Shown: positions 54,320-63,190, numbered from the stretch's first letter. The stretch is DNA of 64,000 nt from PALSA-1440 sp050011195 (GCA_050011195.1 JBEKJO010000011.1:5863-69862); one strand, 5' to 3'. Numbers and translations are program-made. Notes: generated by a model not told the origin, from the letters alone.

Positions 54320-54893
54320 CTCCGTGCGACCGGGGCGAAAACGGGTTGTTGTGGACGGAATACTGGCTCCGGCATGATGCCGCTCCCATGATCCTCCCAT
54401 TACCTGCTATTCCCCCGCCAGCAGTAGTCTTCGTGCCTGCGGTAGCCCCCAAGGTCTGTCCAAATATGGCGCAAACTACTGTGCCTGCTCGCCTTACAGG
54501 AAATAGTGCATCGTCGAGCTGGAAGTGGTATCAATCCAAAATCGGGAAGTCTTCACCTGACAGGTGAACAATTCCAACTGCGGCGCAGTTGCGGTGCATC
54601 CATGCGAAGTGCTTGATAGGGCGAGACTTCTGACTGGCCGTGCACTTGAAATGACGGCTCCAAGTGCGGCTTCTAGGTTGATAATCAATGACTTACGCAC
54701 TTAGCCGCAGGTCCGAGGGGCCAAAATGGCGGGAAACAGGGGGGGGTAGCAGCATGATCCGGGGTGCTTTTCAGTCCCCTCTTTCCCCCGCTGTCCACTA
54801 ATAGGACACTCAAACACTGCCAAGTTGTATTACAGCCGCTAATACACTCAGAATCACATGAAGCGGAGACACCGGGTCGGCGATGGCGGTGGA

Positions 54894-55373
54894 TTACTTC
54901 ATGAGGCGATAGAAGCGGTTGCCGGTGGGCGGGGACTGGATGTAGATGCAGTTCGCCCCGTTCGTGACGTAGGAACAGGGCGTCCAGCCGCTCCCCGTGG
55001 TCACTAGGTTCGCCGTGGCCTGCAACTGCCAACTCGCAGCGGGCAACGCCCACCAGACGCAGACCGTGTTGGTGGCCGTGCGCATGACCGAGAGATAGGG
55101 CGCGCCTGGCGTTTGAACGGCGAACAAACTCCAGAAGCCGCCGACGAGCGAGAAACTCCCACCGGTCATGGCTTGCTGGCTCGCATCCGGCTGGCCGATG
55201 GTGCCGCTGACGGAATACTGGCCGTTGGTGCTCGTGCCGCCGCCGCCGGCGACTTTATACCAGGGAATGGAATATGGCTGTGCCTCAACCTGCATGGCAA
55301 ATGCGACAAGCGCCAGCGCCAAGAGAAAGCTGCCTGCGCCTCTGCCGGGAAATAGTGTTTTCTTCGTGTTCAT
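54894..55373 (-). CDS. Secreted verrucomicrobial protein of unknown function
   Basis: A 159-residue product. Signal peptide (SFLLALALVAFAMQVEAQ), then PYSIPWYKVAGGGGTSTNGQ, a YSVSGTIGQPDASQQAMTGG unit and a C-terminal SYVTNGANCIYIQSPPTGNR ending FYRLMK. The end resembles the C-terminal module found on other secreted proteins in this genome (for example 'NRFY' in the beta-helix protein). It follows the YadA-head-like gene after 18 bp on the same strand and is probably cotranscribed. Confidence 0.7.
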   Translation of the reverse strand: MNTKKTLFPGRGAGSFLLALALVAFAMQVEAQPYSIPWYKVAGGGGTSTNGQYSVSGTIGQPDASQQAMTGGSFSLVGGFWSLFAVQTPGAPYLSVMRTATNTVCVWWALPAASWQLQATANLVTTGSGWTPCSYVTNGANCIYIQSPPTGNRFYRLMK

Positions 55374-55391
55374 AAGAATTATCTCCGCAAA

Positions 55392-57455
55392 TCAGTGCTT
55401 AATAATCAAGACGTTGAAGGCGACGTTGGTCGCCATAGCAACTGCATCGTCGTTGTAAATGCACCACTGCTGCTGGCTTGTGGCATAGTAAACACCGATA
55501 GGGTGGGGATATTGTCCGACGGTGGTGGTACCCGCGGGATTGTAGTTATGTGTGACGAGGAGGATGGCATTGGGGTCGCCATTGCAAAGCGGGTTGTTGA
55601 TAAACGTGACGGTGCCTTGATCATTGGCGGCCGTGGTCAGGTGGGTGAAGGCGGCCGTGCTGGTCTCGATGCCCGCGCCCACGACTTGAATGCCACCCGT
55701 GCCAACCGCCAGTGCTATTGAGCTGGAACTTGCGCCTACGGCCTCGACACCCGGGCCGGCTGAAGAACTAATACCATAGACACCGGCACCGCCTGAAGAA
55801 CTTGACCCATAGACACCAAAACCTCCGCCAGAAGTCGCTTGGGATACTCCAATCACTCCGTCACCACCGACATTCGTGGTTCCCGCAATCAAGCCATTAG
55901 GCCCGGCAAATTCTCCCCCCCCTGCCCAGCCACTCCAGAGGCCGGCAGCAGTGCTGGCGGTGGCACCGCCCGATACGCCCAGAACGCCGGGACTATAGAT
56001 TCCCGTATTTGTGTTAACCACATTCAATTGCGCAACATTTTTGGTGATGGGGAGCGCATTGTTGGTGGTCCCAATGTTGACCATGCCGCTGGGAAACCAC
56101 TGCAGTGCCATGTTTTCCGTGCCAGATTGTACCGTCCCCAATCCCCCGCCGCTGTAACCGAAAAGCACCGGTCCATCCACGCTCACACCCGCAAACGGCA
56201 CCGTGTTAACCGCGGAAAAATAACCCAACCCGTGATTAACATCACTGCCATTGCGCAGGTAAAGGGCGTTGTTGTTCAGGCGCGTCGTGCCTCCCACGCT
56301 TAATGTGTCAACGGGATTGGTGATGTTGATGCCAACGCCGCCGGTAGCGCGAATGAGGAACTGGTTGGCGGCGGTGGAAGCAAAGGTGCCACCACTGGAA
56401 TCCGCCCAGACAAACGCGCCGCTGTGCAGCGCCTGCGCTTGATCACCCAATGCCATGGAAAATTGTCCACCCGCAATGCTTGAAGAACCCATAGCGGTGG
56501 CGTCGAGATTGGTGGCTTGCGAGTATCCACCCGAAGCAAAAGAGTCATTGCCCGATGAAACTGCACCCTCACCTATCGCCACAGAACCGGGCCCGCTGGA
56601 GGTGATATTCCAGCCGATGGCGACGGAACCATTGGCGATAGCTTTCGCGTTCTGACCTAAAGCGACTTCGTAAGTGGTGCTAGGGCCACTGCCAAGCGTG
56701 CAATTGCCCATAGCCACTGAATTGTTAGTAGCCAGTTTCAACACCGGCGAACCGTTGACATCCAAATAAAGCGGTTGGCCGTCGGATGTGCCCAAATAAT
56801 TCACGCCCGCCGTAGTGCCCGCATTGCCGCCAATTTTCCAGGCGTTTCCCAACGCTGCCGTGGGCACCGTGCCGCTCGCCAATTGTGAGGCATTGAGGCT
56901 GGTTAGTCCGGCACCACTGCCGCTAAAGCTGTCGCTGGCGTTGTTCAGGGTCACCGCACCCGAGTACGTACCGGAAAGCAGACCCGAAGGCAGCGTGCCG
57001 GTCAGTTGGCTGGCCAACACTGTGCCGTCCAGATTCTCGGCTGTGATGGCGTAGGGCGTGGGGGTGAGTTCCTGCCGCGGACTCAAGGCGACGTAGCTGC
57101 CGACCCCGTTGCTGCGCACGCCGATCTGTAGCCAATAAGCGGTGCCGTTGAAAACACCGTCAAAATCCAGCAGGACGGTGAAGAGGCCATTGGTGACGGG
57201 TACGGCGGTCAGAGTGATGGTGGAGCCCACCTGGGCGCCGCCACTGCTGGCGTTATACAACGCGTTGGTGAAGTCATAAAGGCCGGTCACGGGGTTGCCC
57301 CCGTTCTCTAACTGGCCCTGGTAGGTGAAGCCCGTGCCTTGGGCCTGTGCTGTCCCGGCAAAGCTCAAGAGGAGCACAGCCGCGAGTGGGATAGTTGCCT
57401 TCCCGCTGCCGCGCAGCGGAAGGATGATGTTGAGTATATTTGATGTCTTTTTCAT
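55392..57455 (-). CDS. Secreted protein with YadA-head-like repeats and DUF7452-like C-terminus
   Basis: About 687 residues. Signal peptide (LAAVLLLSFAGTAQAQ), then a globular domain with FTYQGQLENGGNPVTGLYDF. Repeats of the trimeric-adhesin head type follow (EVALGQNAKAIANGSVAIG, PGSVAIGEGAVSSGNDSFAS, NLDATAMGSSSIAGGQFSMA). The C-terminal 90 residues (NDQGTVTFINNPLCNGDPNA, LLVTHNYNPAG, HPIGVYYATSQQQWCIYNDD) match DUF7452. No outer-membrane anchor is visible, so the trimeric head is secreted or held by a partner. The ATG at 57455 fits the signal; the frame is open to 57686. Confidence 0.78.
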   Translation of the reverse strand: MKKTSNILNIILPLRGSGKATIPLAAVLLLSFAGTAQAQGTGFTYQGQLENGGNPVTGLYDFTNALYNASSGGAQVGSTITLTAVPVTNGLFTVLLDFDGVFNGTAYWLQIGVRSNGVGSYVALSPRQELTPTPYAITAENLDGTVLASQLTGTLPSGLLSGTYSGAVTLNNASDSFSGSGAGLTSLNASQLASGTVPTAALGNAWKIGGNAGTTAGVNYLGTSDGQPLYLDVNGSPVLKLATNNSVAMGNCTLGSGPSTTYEVALGQNAKAIANGSVAIGWNITSSGPGSVAIGEGAVSSGNDSFASGGYSQATNLDATAMGSSSIAGGQFSMALGDQAQALHSGAFVWADSSGGTFASTAANQFLIRATGGVGINITNPVDTLSVGGTTRLNNNALYLRNGSDVNHGLGYFSAVNTVPFAGVSVDGPVLFGYSGGGLGTVQSGTENMALQWFPSGMVNIGTTNNALPITKNVAQLNVVNTNTGIYSPGVLGVSGGATASTAAGLWSGWAGGGEFAGPNGLIAGTTNVGGDGVIGVSQATSGGGFGVYGSSSSGGAGVYGISSSAGPGVEAVGASSSSIALAVGTGGIQVVGAGIETSTAAFTHLTTAANDQGTVTFINNPLCNGDPNAILLVTHNYNPAGTTTVGQYPHPIGVYYATSQQQWCIYNDDAVAMATNVAFNVLIIKH

Positions 57456-57707
57456 AAGTTTGTGATCTTTCGTTTTGACCGACATTTCCCATTTGGTTTC
57501 TTGCCCACGACCAGCGCGGCCCTTTTTCGCGATTCTCTTCCCTCTCCACAGGTTTGCAAGTCCATTTTTCAGTCCGCCCTCCGTTTTTCTCTGGCAAAAG
57601 GGGTGTTCCGACGCCTTTTTGTGCTCCCAACGCCCTTTTTCTCCCGGATGTGAAGACACCCCTTCCGTGGTTTCCATTGTTTTCATGCGACTCCTTTCAC
57701 TTTTCCT

Positions 57708-57947
57708 TCATCCGGATGCCGCTGCGGGCAATCTCAGCCGCCCAATCCCTTCGAGAATAGCCCGGAACAACTCCCGAGGGACCGCCAATTCCGCCATCTG
57801 GAAGATTATCTTCCGGGAATGGCGCACGACCTTAGCCCCGATCTTGATCAATTTCTCCCGCAACGTCGTCAACGTCCAGTGACGCACCGCCCGGGGCAAC
57901 ACGGCCTGCCGTAGGAAGTTGCCCAGGTTGTAGGCCAGCACGAACAG
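57708..57947 (-). pseudogene. C-terminal remnant of an IS1380-family transposase
   Basis: The peptide LFVLAYNLGNFLRQAVLP, then RHWTLTTLREKLIKIGAKVV and FQMAELAVPRELFRAILEGI is the conserved C-terminus of IS1380 transposases. The rest of the gene is absent; a TAA belonging to the adjoining repeat comes directly before it. No intact element or inverted repeat is left. Confidence 0.85.
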
Positions 57948-58047
57948 TTAGGGTTCCCGCCGGAAGAGGACGATGCGGTTGGTGTTGGCGCCTTTGGCCA
58001 TATTGTTCACGCCCCAGCAGTTGGCGGTCTTGGTGAACCGCCGGTCA
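57948..58047 (-). repeat. 100-bp direct repeat, copy A (duplicate of methyltransferase 3' end)
   Basis: Colinear with 58961-59060 without gaps, about 90 per cent identical. It encodes FTKTANCWGV-NMAKG-NTNRIV and ends in the same TAA, i.e. the C-terminus of the adjacent methyltransferase. Confidence 0.88.
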
Positions 58048-58917
58048 CTTGAGGAATGCGTCCACCTGGGCCGCGAAGGCATCCGGCTGGTCGAGCATGA
58101 TGAAGTGGAACGAACCGTCAATGCGCACAATCGTCTTGTTCGGCAGCGGAGCAAAGCTTTCCCGATACAGGCCGTCGGACGTAGCCTGCGGCATACCGGT
58201 CGAGGGGTCCCAGGGATAGAGGATACTTACTTGCGTCTTGATTTCGCGCAGCCTGGGGCGAAGGTCTGTCGTCATGTCTTCGTACAGGGCGCGAGCCACA
58301 ACCGATTTGTCGGACGCGATGGCCCATTGGATTGCCGCCTGGAGGCCGTCGGGTGATTTGACGAGAGTGGGGAGGAATGTTTTTTCGCCCTGGGCGTAGG
58401 CGTCCTGGGTTTCGGCGAGGATAGTGTCGCGCATCGCGGCGGCTTGCGGGGCGGCGGCGGCGGCATTGGTCGCGCCGAACAGCGCGCTGAAAAAGGGGAG
58501 TGAATCCACGATCATGAGCTTGCCGGTGTCTTCCGGATGCTGAACTGCGAGCATCAAGCCCATCAAGCCGCCGAGCGAATGGCCGATGACCTTGGGGGCT
58601 TTCAGCTTATTGGTTATGATATAAGCGTCAATGGCATTGACCGTCGGCTGGATCACCGGCCCCTGCGCGTTGGCCCGCGGAGGTGAGCCGGCGAACCCCG
58701 CCACCTGAATGATATGCAGGCGGCAGTGTCCTTCCAGGCGCGTGGCCGTAGCGTCCCACACGGCGCTGGAGGAGGCGAGGCCGGGGATCAGCACCACATC
58801 CAAGCCCTTTCCCCGCACGGCCACCGTGATGCGGTCTGCCACTGGCTCCGCGATGGCGGTGGAGACATGCCAGGCCAGAACCCCGATTAGAAACATTGTG
58901 AAGATGGATTTGCGCAT
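58045..58917 (-). CDS. Secreted alpha/beta hydrolase
   Basis: About 290 residues. Signal peptide (IFTMFLIGVLAWHVSTAIAE), then the alpha/beta-hydrolase core: VVLIPGLASSSAVWDATATR (oxyanion loop), nucleophile elbow VIGHSLGGLMGLML (Ser near residue 116), acid YPWDPSTGMP and His in GSFHFIMLDQP. The substrate is unknown. The 3' end coincides with the end of repeat copy A, and copy B lies 44 bp beyond the start, so this gene is a cassette between direct repeats. Confidence 0.85.
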   Translation of the reverse strand: MRKSIFTMFLIGVLAWHVSTAIAEPVADRITVAVRGKGLDVVLIPGLASSSAVWDATATRLEGHCRLHIIQVAGFAGSPPRANAQGPVIQPTVNAIDAYIITNKLKAPKVIGHSLGGLMGLMLAVQHPEDTGKLMIVDSLPFFSALFGATNAAAAAPQAAAMRDTILAETQDAYAQGEKTFLPTLVKSPDGLQAAIQWAIASDKSVVARALYEDMTTDLRPRLREIKTQVSILYPWDPSTGMPQATSDGLYRESFAPLPNKTIVRIDGSFHFIMLDQPDAFAAQVDAFLK

Positions 58918-58924
58918 AATATTA

Positions 58925-58959
58925 GATTGGTGATTGGTGACTGGTGATTGGTGATTGGG
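58925..58959. repeat. 7-bp tandem repeat gattggt, five copies
   Basis: Units at 58925, 58932, 58939, 58946 and 58953; one base differs in the third copy. Lies between the hydrolase start and the methyltransferase stop. Confidence 0.85.
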
Positions 58960-58960
58960 G

Positions 58961-59060
58961 TTAGGGTTCGCGGCGGAAGAGGACGATGCGGTTGGTGTTG
59001 GTGCCTTTGGCCATGTTGTCCACGCCCCAGCAGTTGGCGGTTTTGGTGAACTGCTGGTCG
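58961..59060 (-). repeat. 100-bp direct repeat, copy B (within the methyltransferase gene)
   Basis: The parent copy of the repeat at 57948-58047, encoding the methyltransferase C-terminus. Confidence 0.88.
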
Positions 59061-60283
59061 TTGATGAGCACGAGGAGTGGCTCGAGGCCGGCGGCGACGC
59101 CACAAGGCAGGACGGCCTCTTCGAGTTTGGTTTTGCCGCCATGAACCTCGCCGACCTCAAAGGCGACATGGCCGCCGGGTTTGAGGAGGCGGCGCAGTTC
59201 GTGGAAGACTTCGGTCATCGCGGCCTGCCAGGCGTCGAGTTTCTTCGGGACGGTCAGCTTCACGGCTTGGGCGTCAATTCCCAGAAACCAGCAGCGCAAC
59301 CAGTTGTCGGTGGCGTAATCCACTACGTCGAGGAAGGGCGGCGAGGTGACGACCAGTGAGACGGATTGGTCGGGGATTTCGGGCGTGCGCGCGGCGGCCT
59401 GGGTCAGCAGGACGGCGCGGGGCGCGATGCCGGCCAGAACCTGCCGGGTGGCAGCGTCGCAGTCGCGCAGCAGAATGCGGGTCTTCTTGAGGATGAGGGC
59501 GGGCACGTCGCGGGGGGGCGGGGTTTGGTTCCGGCGAGCGTTGATCTTCCGCTGCGACTTGACGGAAACCGCCTGGTTGGGCGGCAGGGTATAGACGGAG
59601 AAAAACCCCGGCGAATGGCCGGTCAAGCGGTTGAGCGCGAGCAGGCAAATCCAGTCATCCACGGAGTCGAGCGCATTGGCCGTCCGCCGGGCAAGGAGAT
59701 ACTTCTTGAGGGAGGCGATGGCGCGGAGGGTGTCGGGGTGAAAGAAGACCAAGAGGTCCTCGGGGAACTCATCGAACGCGGCGAAGTCAATTTGCCGGAG
59801 GCGTTGGGCGACGTCTTCGAGGCGCGGGGGGCGGAGGCGTGGGCGGGTCAGGACGACGCTCAAGGGGTTGATGTCGCAGCCGCAGGGGACGCGGCCCAGC
59901 AAAGCGGCTTCCAGGACGGTGGTGCCGCGGCCCATGAACGGGTCATAGACGACTTCGCCGGGCTGCGTGAGGCGCTCGATGAAAAAGCGAGGCAACTGCG
60001 GTTTGAAGCAGGCGCGATAGGAAATCTCGTGGAGCGAGCTGGCCTGGCGCTGTTTGGCCGTCCAGAATTCGTTGACGAACGCGGGGACTTGGCGCGCCTG
60101 GCCGTGGGCGGCGGGGAAAGTGGTGACCAGCTTGCGAGTGGCCTGGCCAAACTCACGGTAAGAGGCCAGTTCGTCGGCCAGTGGTTGCCGGCGGGCGGGT
60201 TTGCGGCTCGGGGCGTAGGCCAGGGGCAGCTCCGGGGTTTCCAGGCGGGTGGCGATTGATGTGTTGCCGGCCAAGGGTGGCAT
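58961..60283 (-). CDS. Orphan DNA adenine/cytosine-N4 methyltransferase
   Basis: About 440 residues. S-adenosylmethionine-binding motif YDPFMGRGTTVLEAALLG near residue 112 and catalytic TSPPFLDVVDYATDN near 310; the two are separated by 200 residues holding the presumed target-recognition region. The end (QQFTKTANCWGVDNMAKGTN) matches the duplicated 100-bp repeat. No restriction endonuclease is nearby, so it is an orphan. ATG at 60283 is preferred over TTG at 60325. Its 5' end faces rpsP. Confidence 0.82.
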   Translation of the reverse strand: MPPLAGNTSIATRLETPELPLAYAPSRKPARRQPLADELASYREFGQATRKLVTTFPAAHGQARQVPAFVNEFWTAKQRQASSLHEISYRACFKPQLPRFFIERLTQPGEVVYDPFMGRGTTVLEAALLGRVPCGCDINPLSVVLTRPRLRPPRLEDVAQRLRQIDFAAFDEFPEDLLVFFHPDTLRAIASLKKYLLARRTANALDSVDDWICLLALNRLTGHSPGFFSVYTLPPNQAVSVKSQRKINARRNQTPPPRDVPALILKKTRILLRDCDAATRQVLAGIAPRAVLLTQAAARTPEIPDQSVSLVVTSPPFLDVVDYATDNWLRCWFLGIDAQAVKLTVPKKLDAWQAAMTEVFHELRRLLKPGGHVAFEVGEVHGGKTKLEEAVLPCGVAAGLEPLLVLINDQQFTKTANCWGVDNMAKGTNTNRIVLFRREP

Positions 60284-60354
60284 TTGTGTGACACTAAGGA
60301 GAGCATGGGCAGTGGGGTTCGGCAAGCTGGAAGAAAAAACCTGGAAAACGGGGC

Positions 60355-60383
60355 TTGCAAAGTGGCCGGGGCAAGTTTAGGCT
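60355..60383 (+). promoter_or_regulatory. Candidate promoter of the rpsP operon
   Basis: TTGCAA (60355-60360), 17-nt spacer, TAGGCT (60378-60383); the same -10 as before the LOG gene and the candidate RNA. Leader about 65 nt. Confidence 0.5.
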
Positions 60384-60456
60384 CTCTGCTCTTTTCAGGA
60401 AAACCCTTGAGGGCGGGTGGGCCGGATGTGGCCGCCGCAGAAGAAGATGACGATTT

Positions 60457-60720
60457 ATGGCAGTTAAAATTCGGTTGAAGCGAATCGGGGCGAAGAACAA
60501 GCCCGCGTTCCGCATTGTCGTGGCGGATGGGCGCAGTCCGCGCGATGGCAAGTTCATCGAGGAGCTGGGCAGCTATCTGCCGCGGAAGAAGAATGATAAC
60601 TTCACGCTGGACCTGGAGCGGGCCAAGTACTGGGTGAGCAAAGGGGCGCAGCCGAGCGAGACGGTCGCCAGCTTCATCAAGAAGGCAACCAAAGCCGCCG
60701 CTGCCGCCGCTGCGGCATAA
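60457..60720 (+). CDS. rpsP: 30S ribosomal protein bS16
   Basis: An 87-residue product with the bS16 signature MAVKIRLKRIGAKNKPAFRI, VVADGRSPRDGKFIEELGSY and LERAKYWVSKGAQPSETV; the alanine-only tail is common in this family. First gene of the classic rpsP operon, followed closely by khpA. Confidence 0.97.
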   Translation: MAVKIRLKRIGAKNKPAFRIVVADGRSPRDGKFIEELGSYLPRKKNDNFTLDLERAKYWVSKGAQPSETVASFIKKATKAAAAAAAA

Positions 60721-60736
60721 CAATTGAGCGTGGCTT

Positions 60737-60982
60737 ATGCAAGCGTTCCTCGAATACGTGGTCAAAGGGCTGACGCAGAACCCGGAAGCGGTGACGATTA
60801 CCCCGGTGGAACGCGAGGGCACGACGGTCTATGAGTTGCGGCTGCATCCGCAGGACGTTGGGAGAATCATTGGCCGGCAGGGCATGACGATCAACGCGAT
60901 CCGCTCGCTCCTGCTGGCCGGCAGCGCGAGGAAGGGGCTGCGCTGCACGCTGGAAATCGTCGAAGACAAACCGGCGCGGTAA
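60737..60982 (+). CDS. khpA: KH-domain RNA-binding protein KhpA
   Basis: An 81-residue single-KH protein with the GxxG loop GRIIGRQGMTINAIRSLL. KhpA binds RNA as a dimer with KhpB and affects cell division and elongation in some bacteria. It sits between rpsP and trmD, where rimM would normally follow. Confidence 0.92.
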   Translation: MQAFLEYVVKGLTQNPEAVTITPVEREGTTVYELRLHPQDVGRIIGRQGMTINAIRSLLLAGSARKGLRCTLEIVEDKPAR

Positions 60983-61069
60983 GCGGAGTTGGAGTTCGGG
61001 TCTCGGCTTGTTTTCCGCGAAGAGGCATCCGGCAGCGGCACAAGCTCAAGCTCGAACCCCAAGCGGAAG

Positions 61070-61735
61070 ATGAAAATAGACGTGCTGACGCTGTTTCCCG
61101 CGATGTTCGCGGGGCCGCTCGACGAAAGCATTATCAAGCGGGCGCGGGAAGCGGGGCGGCTGGATTTGGCGATTCATAATCTGCGCGATTACGCGCATGA
61201 CCGCCACAAAACGGTTGATGACCGGCCTTTCGGCGGCGGACCGGGCATGTTGTTGAAGCCCGAACCGATCTTTGAAGCCGTGGAAAGTCTGGCGCGCCAG
61301 GGCACGCGCGTGATTTTGCTCTCGCCGGCGGGCCGGCCATTCAACCAGGCCATCGCCCGCGAGCTGGCGGGGCTGGAGCATCTGCTGTTGGTTTCCGGCC
61401 ACTACGAGGGTTTCGACGAGCGGGTGCGCCAGAGGTTGGCGCAGGACGAGTTGTCGATCGGGGATTACGTGCTGACCAACGGCGCGCTGCCGGTGATGGT
61501 GATTATTGACGCGGTCACGCGGCTGTTGCCGGGCGTGCTGGGCGACGCGGAAAGCGCGCAGGAAGATTCGTTCAGCCAGGGGCTGCTCGAATATCCGCAA
61601 TACACGCGCCCAGCCGACTTTCGCGGCATGAAAGTGCCGGAAGTGCTGCTCTCGGGCAATCATGCGGAGATCGCCCAGTGGCGGGCCGAACAGGCGCGGC
61701 TGCGAACGGCGGAGCGCCGGCCGGATCTGCTTTAG
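61070..61735 (+). CDS. trmD: tRNA (guanine-N1-)-methyltransferase
   Basis: A 221-residue product that methylates G37 of tRNA and so guards the reading frame. MKIDVLTLFPAMFAGPLDES, DDRPFGGGPGMLLKPEPIF, LVSGHYEGFDERVRQRL and the knot region SIGDYVLTNGALPVMVIIDA are clear. ATG at 61070 gives the family start; the frame is open to 60989. No rimM separates it from khpA. Confidence 0.96.
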   Translation: MKIDVLTLFPAMFAGPLDESIIKRAREAGRLDLAIHNLRDYAHDRHKTVDDRPFGGGPGMLLKPEPIFEAVESLARQGTRVILLSPAGRPFNQAIARELAGLEHLLLVSGHYEGFDERVRQRLAQDELSIGDYVLTNGALPVMVIIDAVTRLLPGVLGDAESAQEDSFSQGLLEYPQYTRPADFRGMKVPEVLLSGNHAEIAQWRAEQARLRTAERRPDLL

Positions 61736-61814
61736 CAAACGGAGTGGTGGAGTGGTGGAGTGATGGGTATTTGGCCCAAGGCTCCAGCGCTCCCTCACCG
61801 CGATCGGACATTTT

Positions 61815-62207
61815 ATGAATCAGGCATTACTTGATAAAATTGAGTCGGAACAGTTTCGCAAAGACGCCGCGGACTTCGGCGTCGGTGATACTGTGCGTGT
61901 GCATACCAAAGTGGTCGAAGGGGACAAAGAACGCATACAGATTTTCTCTGGGGTGGTGATTGGCCGGCGGGGTCATGGTTTGAACGAGATGTTCACCGTC
62001 CGCCGCATCAGCTACGGCGAAGGCGTGGAGCGGGTTTTCCCGCTGCATTCGCCGCGCGTGGAGAAGGTGGAAGTGGAGCGCAAAGGCTCAGTCCGCCGCG
62101 CCAAGCTGACTTACTTGCGCAAGCGCCTGGGCAAGGGCGCAACGCTCGTTAAGGAAAAAGAAGGCCGTGGAGCGGCTGACACCGCACCGGAGACGGCGCA
62201 GCCGTAA
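61815..62207 (+). CDS. rplS: 50S ribosomal protein bL19
   Basis: A 130-residue product with the bL19 core DTVRVHTKVVEGDKERIQIF, SGVVIGRRGHGLNEMFTVRR, GVERVFPLHSPRVEKVEVER and RAKLTYLRKRLGKGA. Last gene of the operon; a strong intrinsic terminator follows. Confidence 0.97.
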   Translation: MNQALLDKIESEQFRKDAADFGVGDTVRVHTKVVEGDKERIQIFSGVVIGRRGHGLNEMFTVRRISYGEGVERVFPLHSPRVEKVEVERKGSVRRAKLTYLRKRLGKGATLVKEKEGRGAADTAPETAQP

Positions 62208-62230
62208 GCGGCGGGACAGTTGACATTTGC

Positions 62231-62256
62231 AAGCGAGGCTCCGGCCTCGCTTTTTT
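62231..62256 (+). terminator. Intrinsic terminator of the rpsP operon
   Basis: Perfect 9-bp stem AAGCGAGGC (62231-62239) / GCCTCGCTT (62244-62252), loop TCCG, followed by TTTT. Confidence 0.85.
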
Positions 62257-62331
62257 CAGAGAGCCGGGACGAGGAGGCTGTTCGTGTCGTCTTGAAAGCA
62301 ATCTGGAATTAGCGGGCGGAACCGCTGGAAG

Positions 62332-63081
62332 TCACCACTCCAGGTCGCGGCCGGACAGGCCGTCCAGGGTGAGGTTGATGTCGGGCAAGTTGTCTCCGGC
62401 CGGCTGAATCGTGGCGGCGGAGAGATAGCTGACGTGGCCGTCCGCAAAGGCGTATTGGCGCTGGCCGCGCCAATCCCACCAAGTCACCACGTCCTTTGCA
62501 TGGGCGCTGAGCCATTCCGCCGCCAACCCCTTCTGCGCCGGAAAACGGGCGTCGGCGGCTTTGCGCGACAAGCACGGAAACGGATTGCTTTCATAGAGGC
62601 TGGAGAGAGTCATGGCGTTGATGCTCGCGTCCGAAAAATAGGAAGCCGCCGTGTAACCGTAGGAGGTGCCGTCGTAGTTAGTGAGCGCCTCAGGGTCGCT
62701 CGGGCAGATCAAGACACCGGGGGAGAAATTCGTCGAAAGATCCGGGTTGTTGGCCGCGACCATCGCGCCGGAGAAGGCCAAATAGGGTTGCACGACCCAG
62801 CGCCAGTCCCGCCCCATCCACAGAAACGGGTCGCCCGTGTTGGGCAAGCAATCTTGAAAGTCCGAGCCGTAGAGCGCGAAGGCCACTCCAATCTGCCGGA
62901 GGTTGCTGCCACAGCGGGTGCGTTTGGCCAACTCTCTCGCCCTGGCCAACGCTGGCAGGAGCAGCGCCGCCAGCAGGCTGATGATGGCAATGACGACCAG
63001 CAGTTCAATCAGCGTGAACGCGCGCGGAGCACGTGGCCGCCCGGCGCGCCCAATTCGAACATGGCCGAGGATCGCAAGCAT
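62332..63081 (-). CDS. Type II secretion pseudopilin-like protein (third copy)
   Basis: About 249 residues. RAFTLIELLVVIAIISLLAA is the methylation motif, followed by LLPALARARELAKRTRCGSN. The C-terminal QRQYAFADGHVSYLSAATIQ keeps the DG end but has lost the strict H-X9 spacing. ATG at 63081 is used; GTG at 63105 is an alternative. It stands alone between the rplS terminator and hisS. Confidence 0.82.
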   Translation of the reverse strand: MLAILGHVRIGRAGRPRAPRAFTLIELLVVIAIISLLAALLLPALARARELAKRTRCGSNLRQIGVAFALYGSDFQDCLPNTGDPFLWMGRDWRWVVQPYLAFSGAMVAANNPDLSTNFSPGVLICPSDPEALTNYDGTSYGYTAASYFSDASINAMTLSSLYESNPFPCLSRKAADARFPAQKGLAAEWLSAHAKDVVTWWDWRGQRQYAFADGHVSYLSAATIQPAGDNLPDINLTLDGLSGRDLEW

Positions 63082-63190
63082 CGGCGACCAACTTAACAAG
63101 CCCACGTCACTTCGTCAACCTAATATTTGTTAGAGGTTGACGCCGATTCCGTGCCAGAAAAAGAGCCAATCGGGTCGCGGGGGCCTGAAT

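Larger units (their letters stand above)
53913..54893. other. Gene-poor stretch of 0.98 kb
   Basis: No convincing protein. It holds a 9-bp tandem repeat (aagtccacc, three to four copies, 54032-54068), a promoter-like sequence (54172-54198) and an 11-bp hairpin (54289-54319). The rest shows no structure that I recognise. Confidence 0.6.

Noticed and set aside
61741..61764. gtggtggag-type repeat between trmD and rplS as a regulatory site
   Set aside because: Only two and a half copies of a G-rich 9-mer; no further support.
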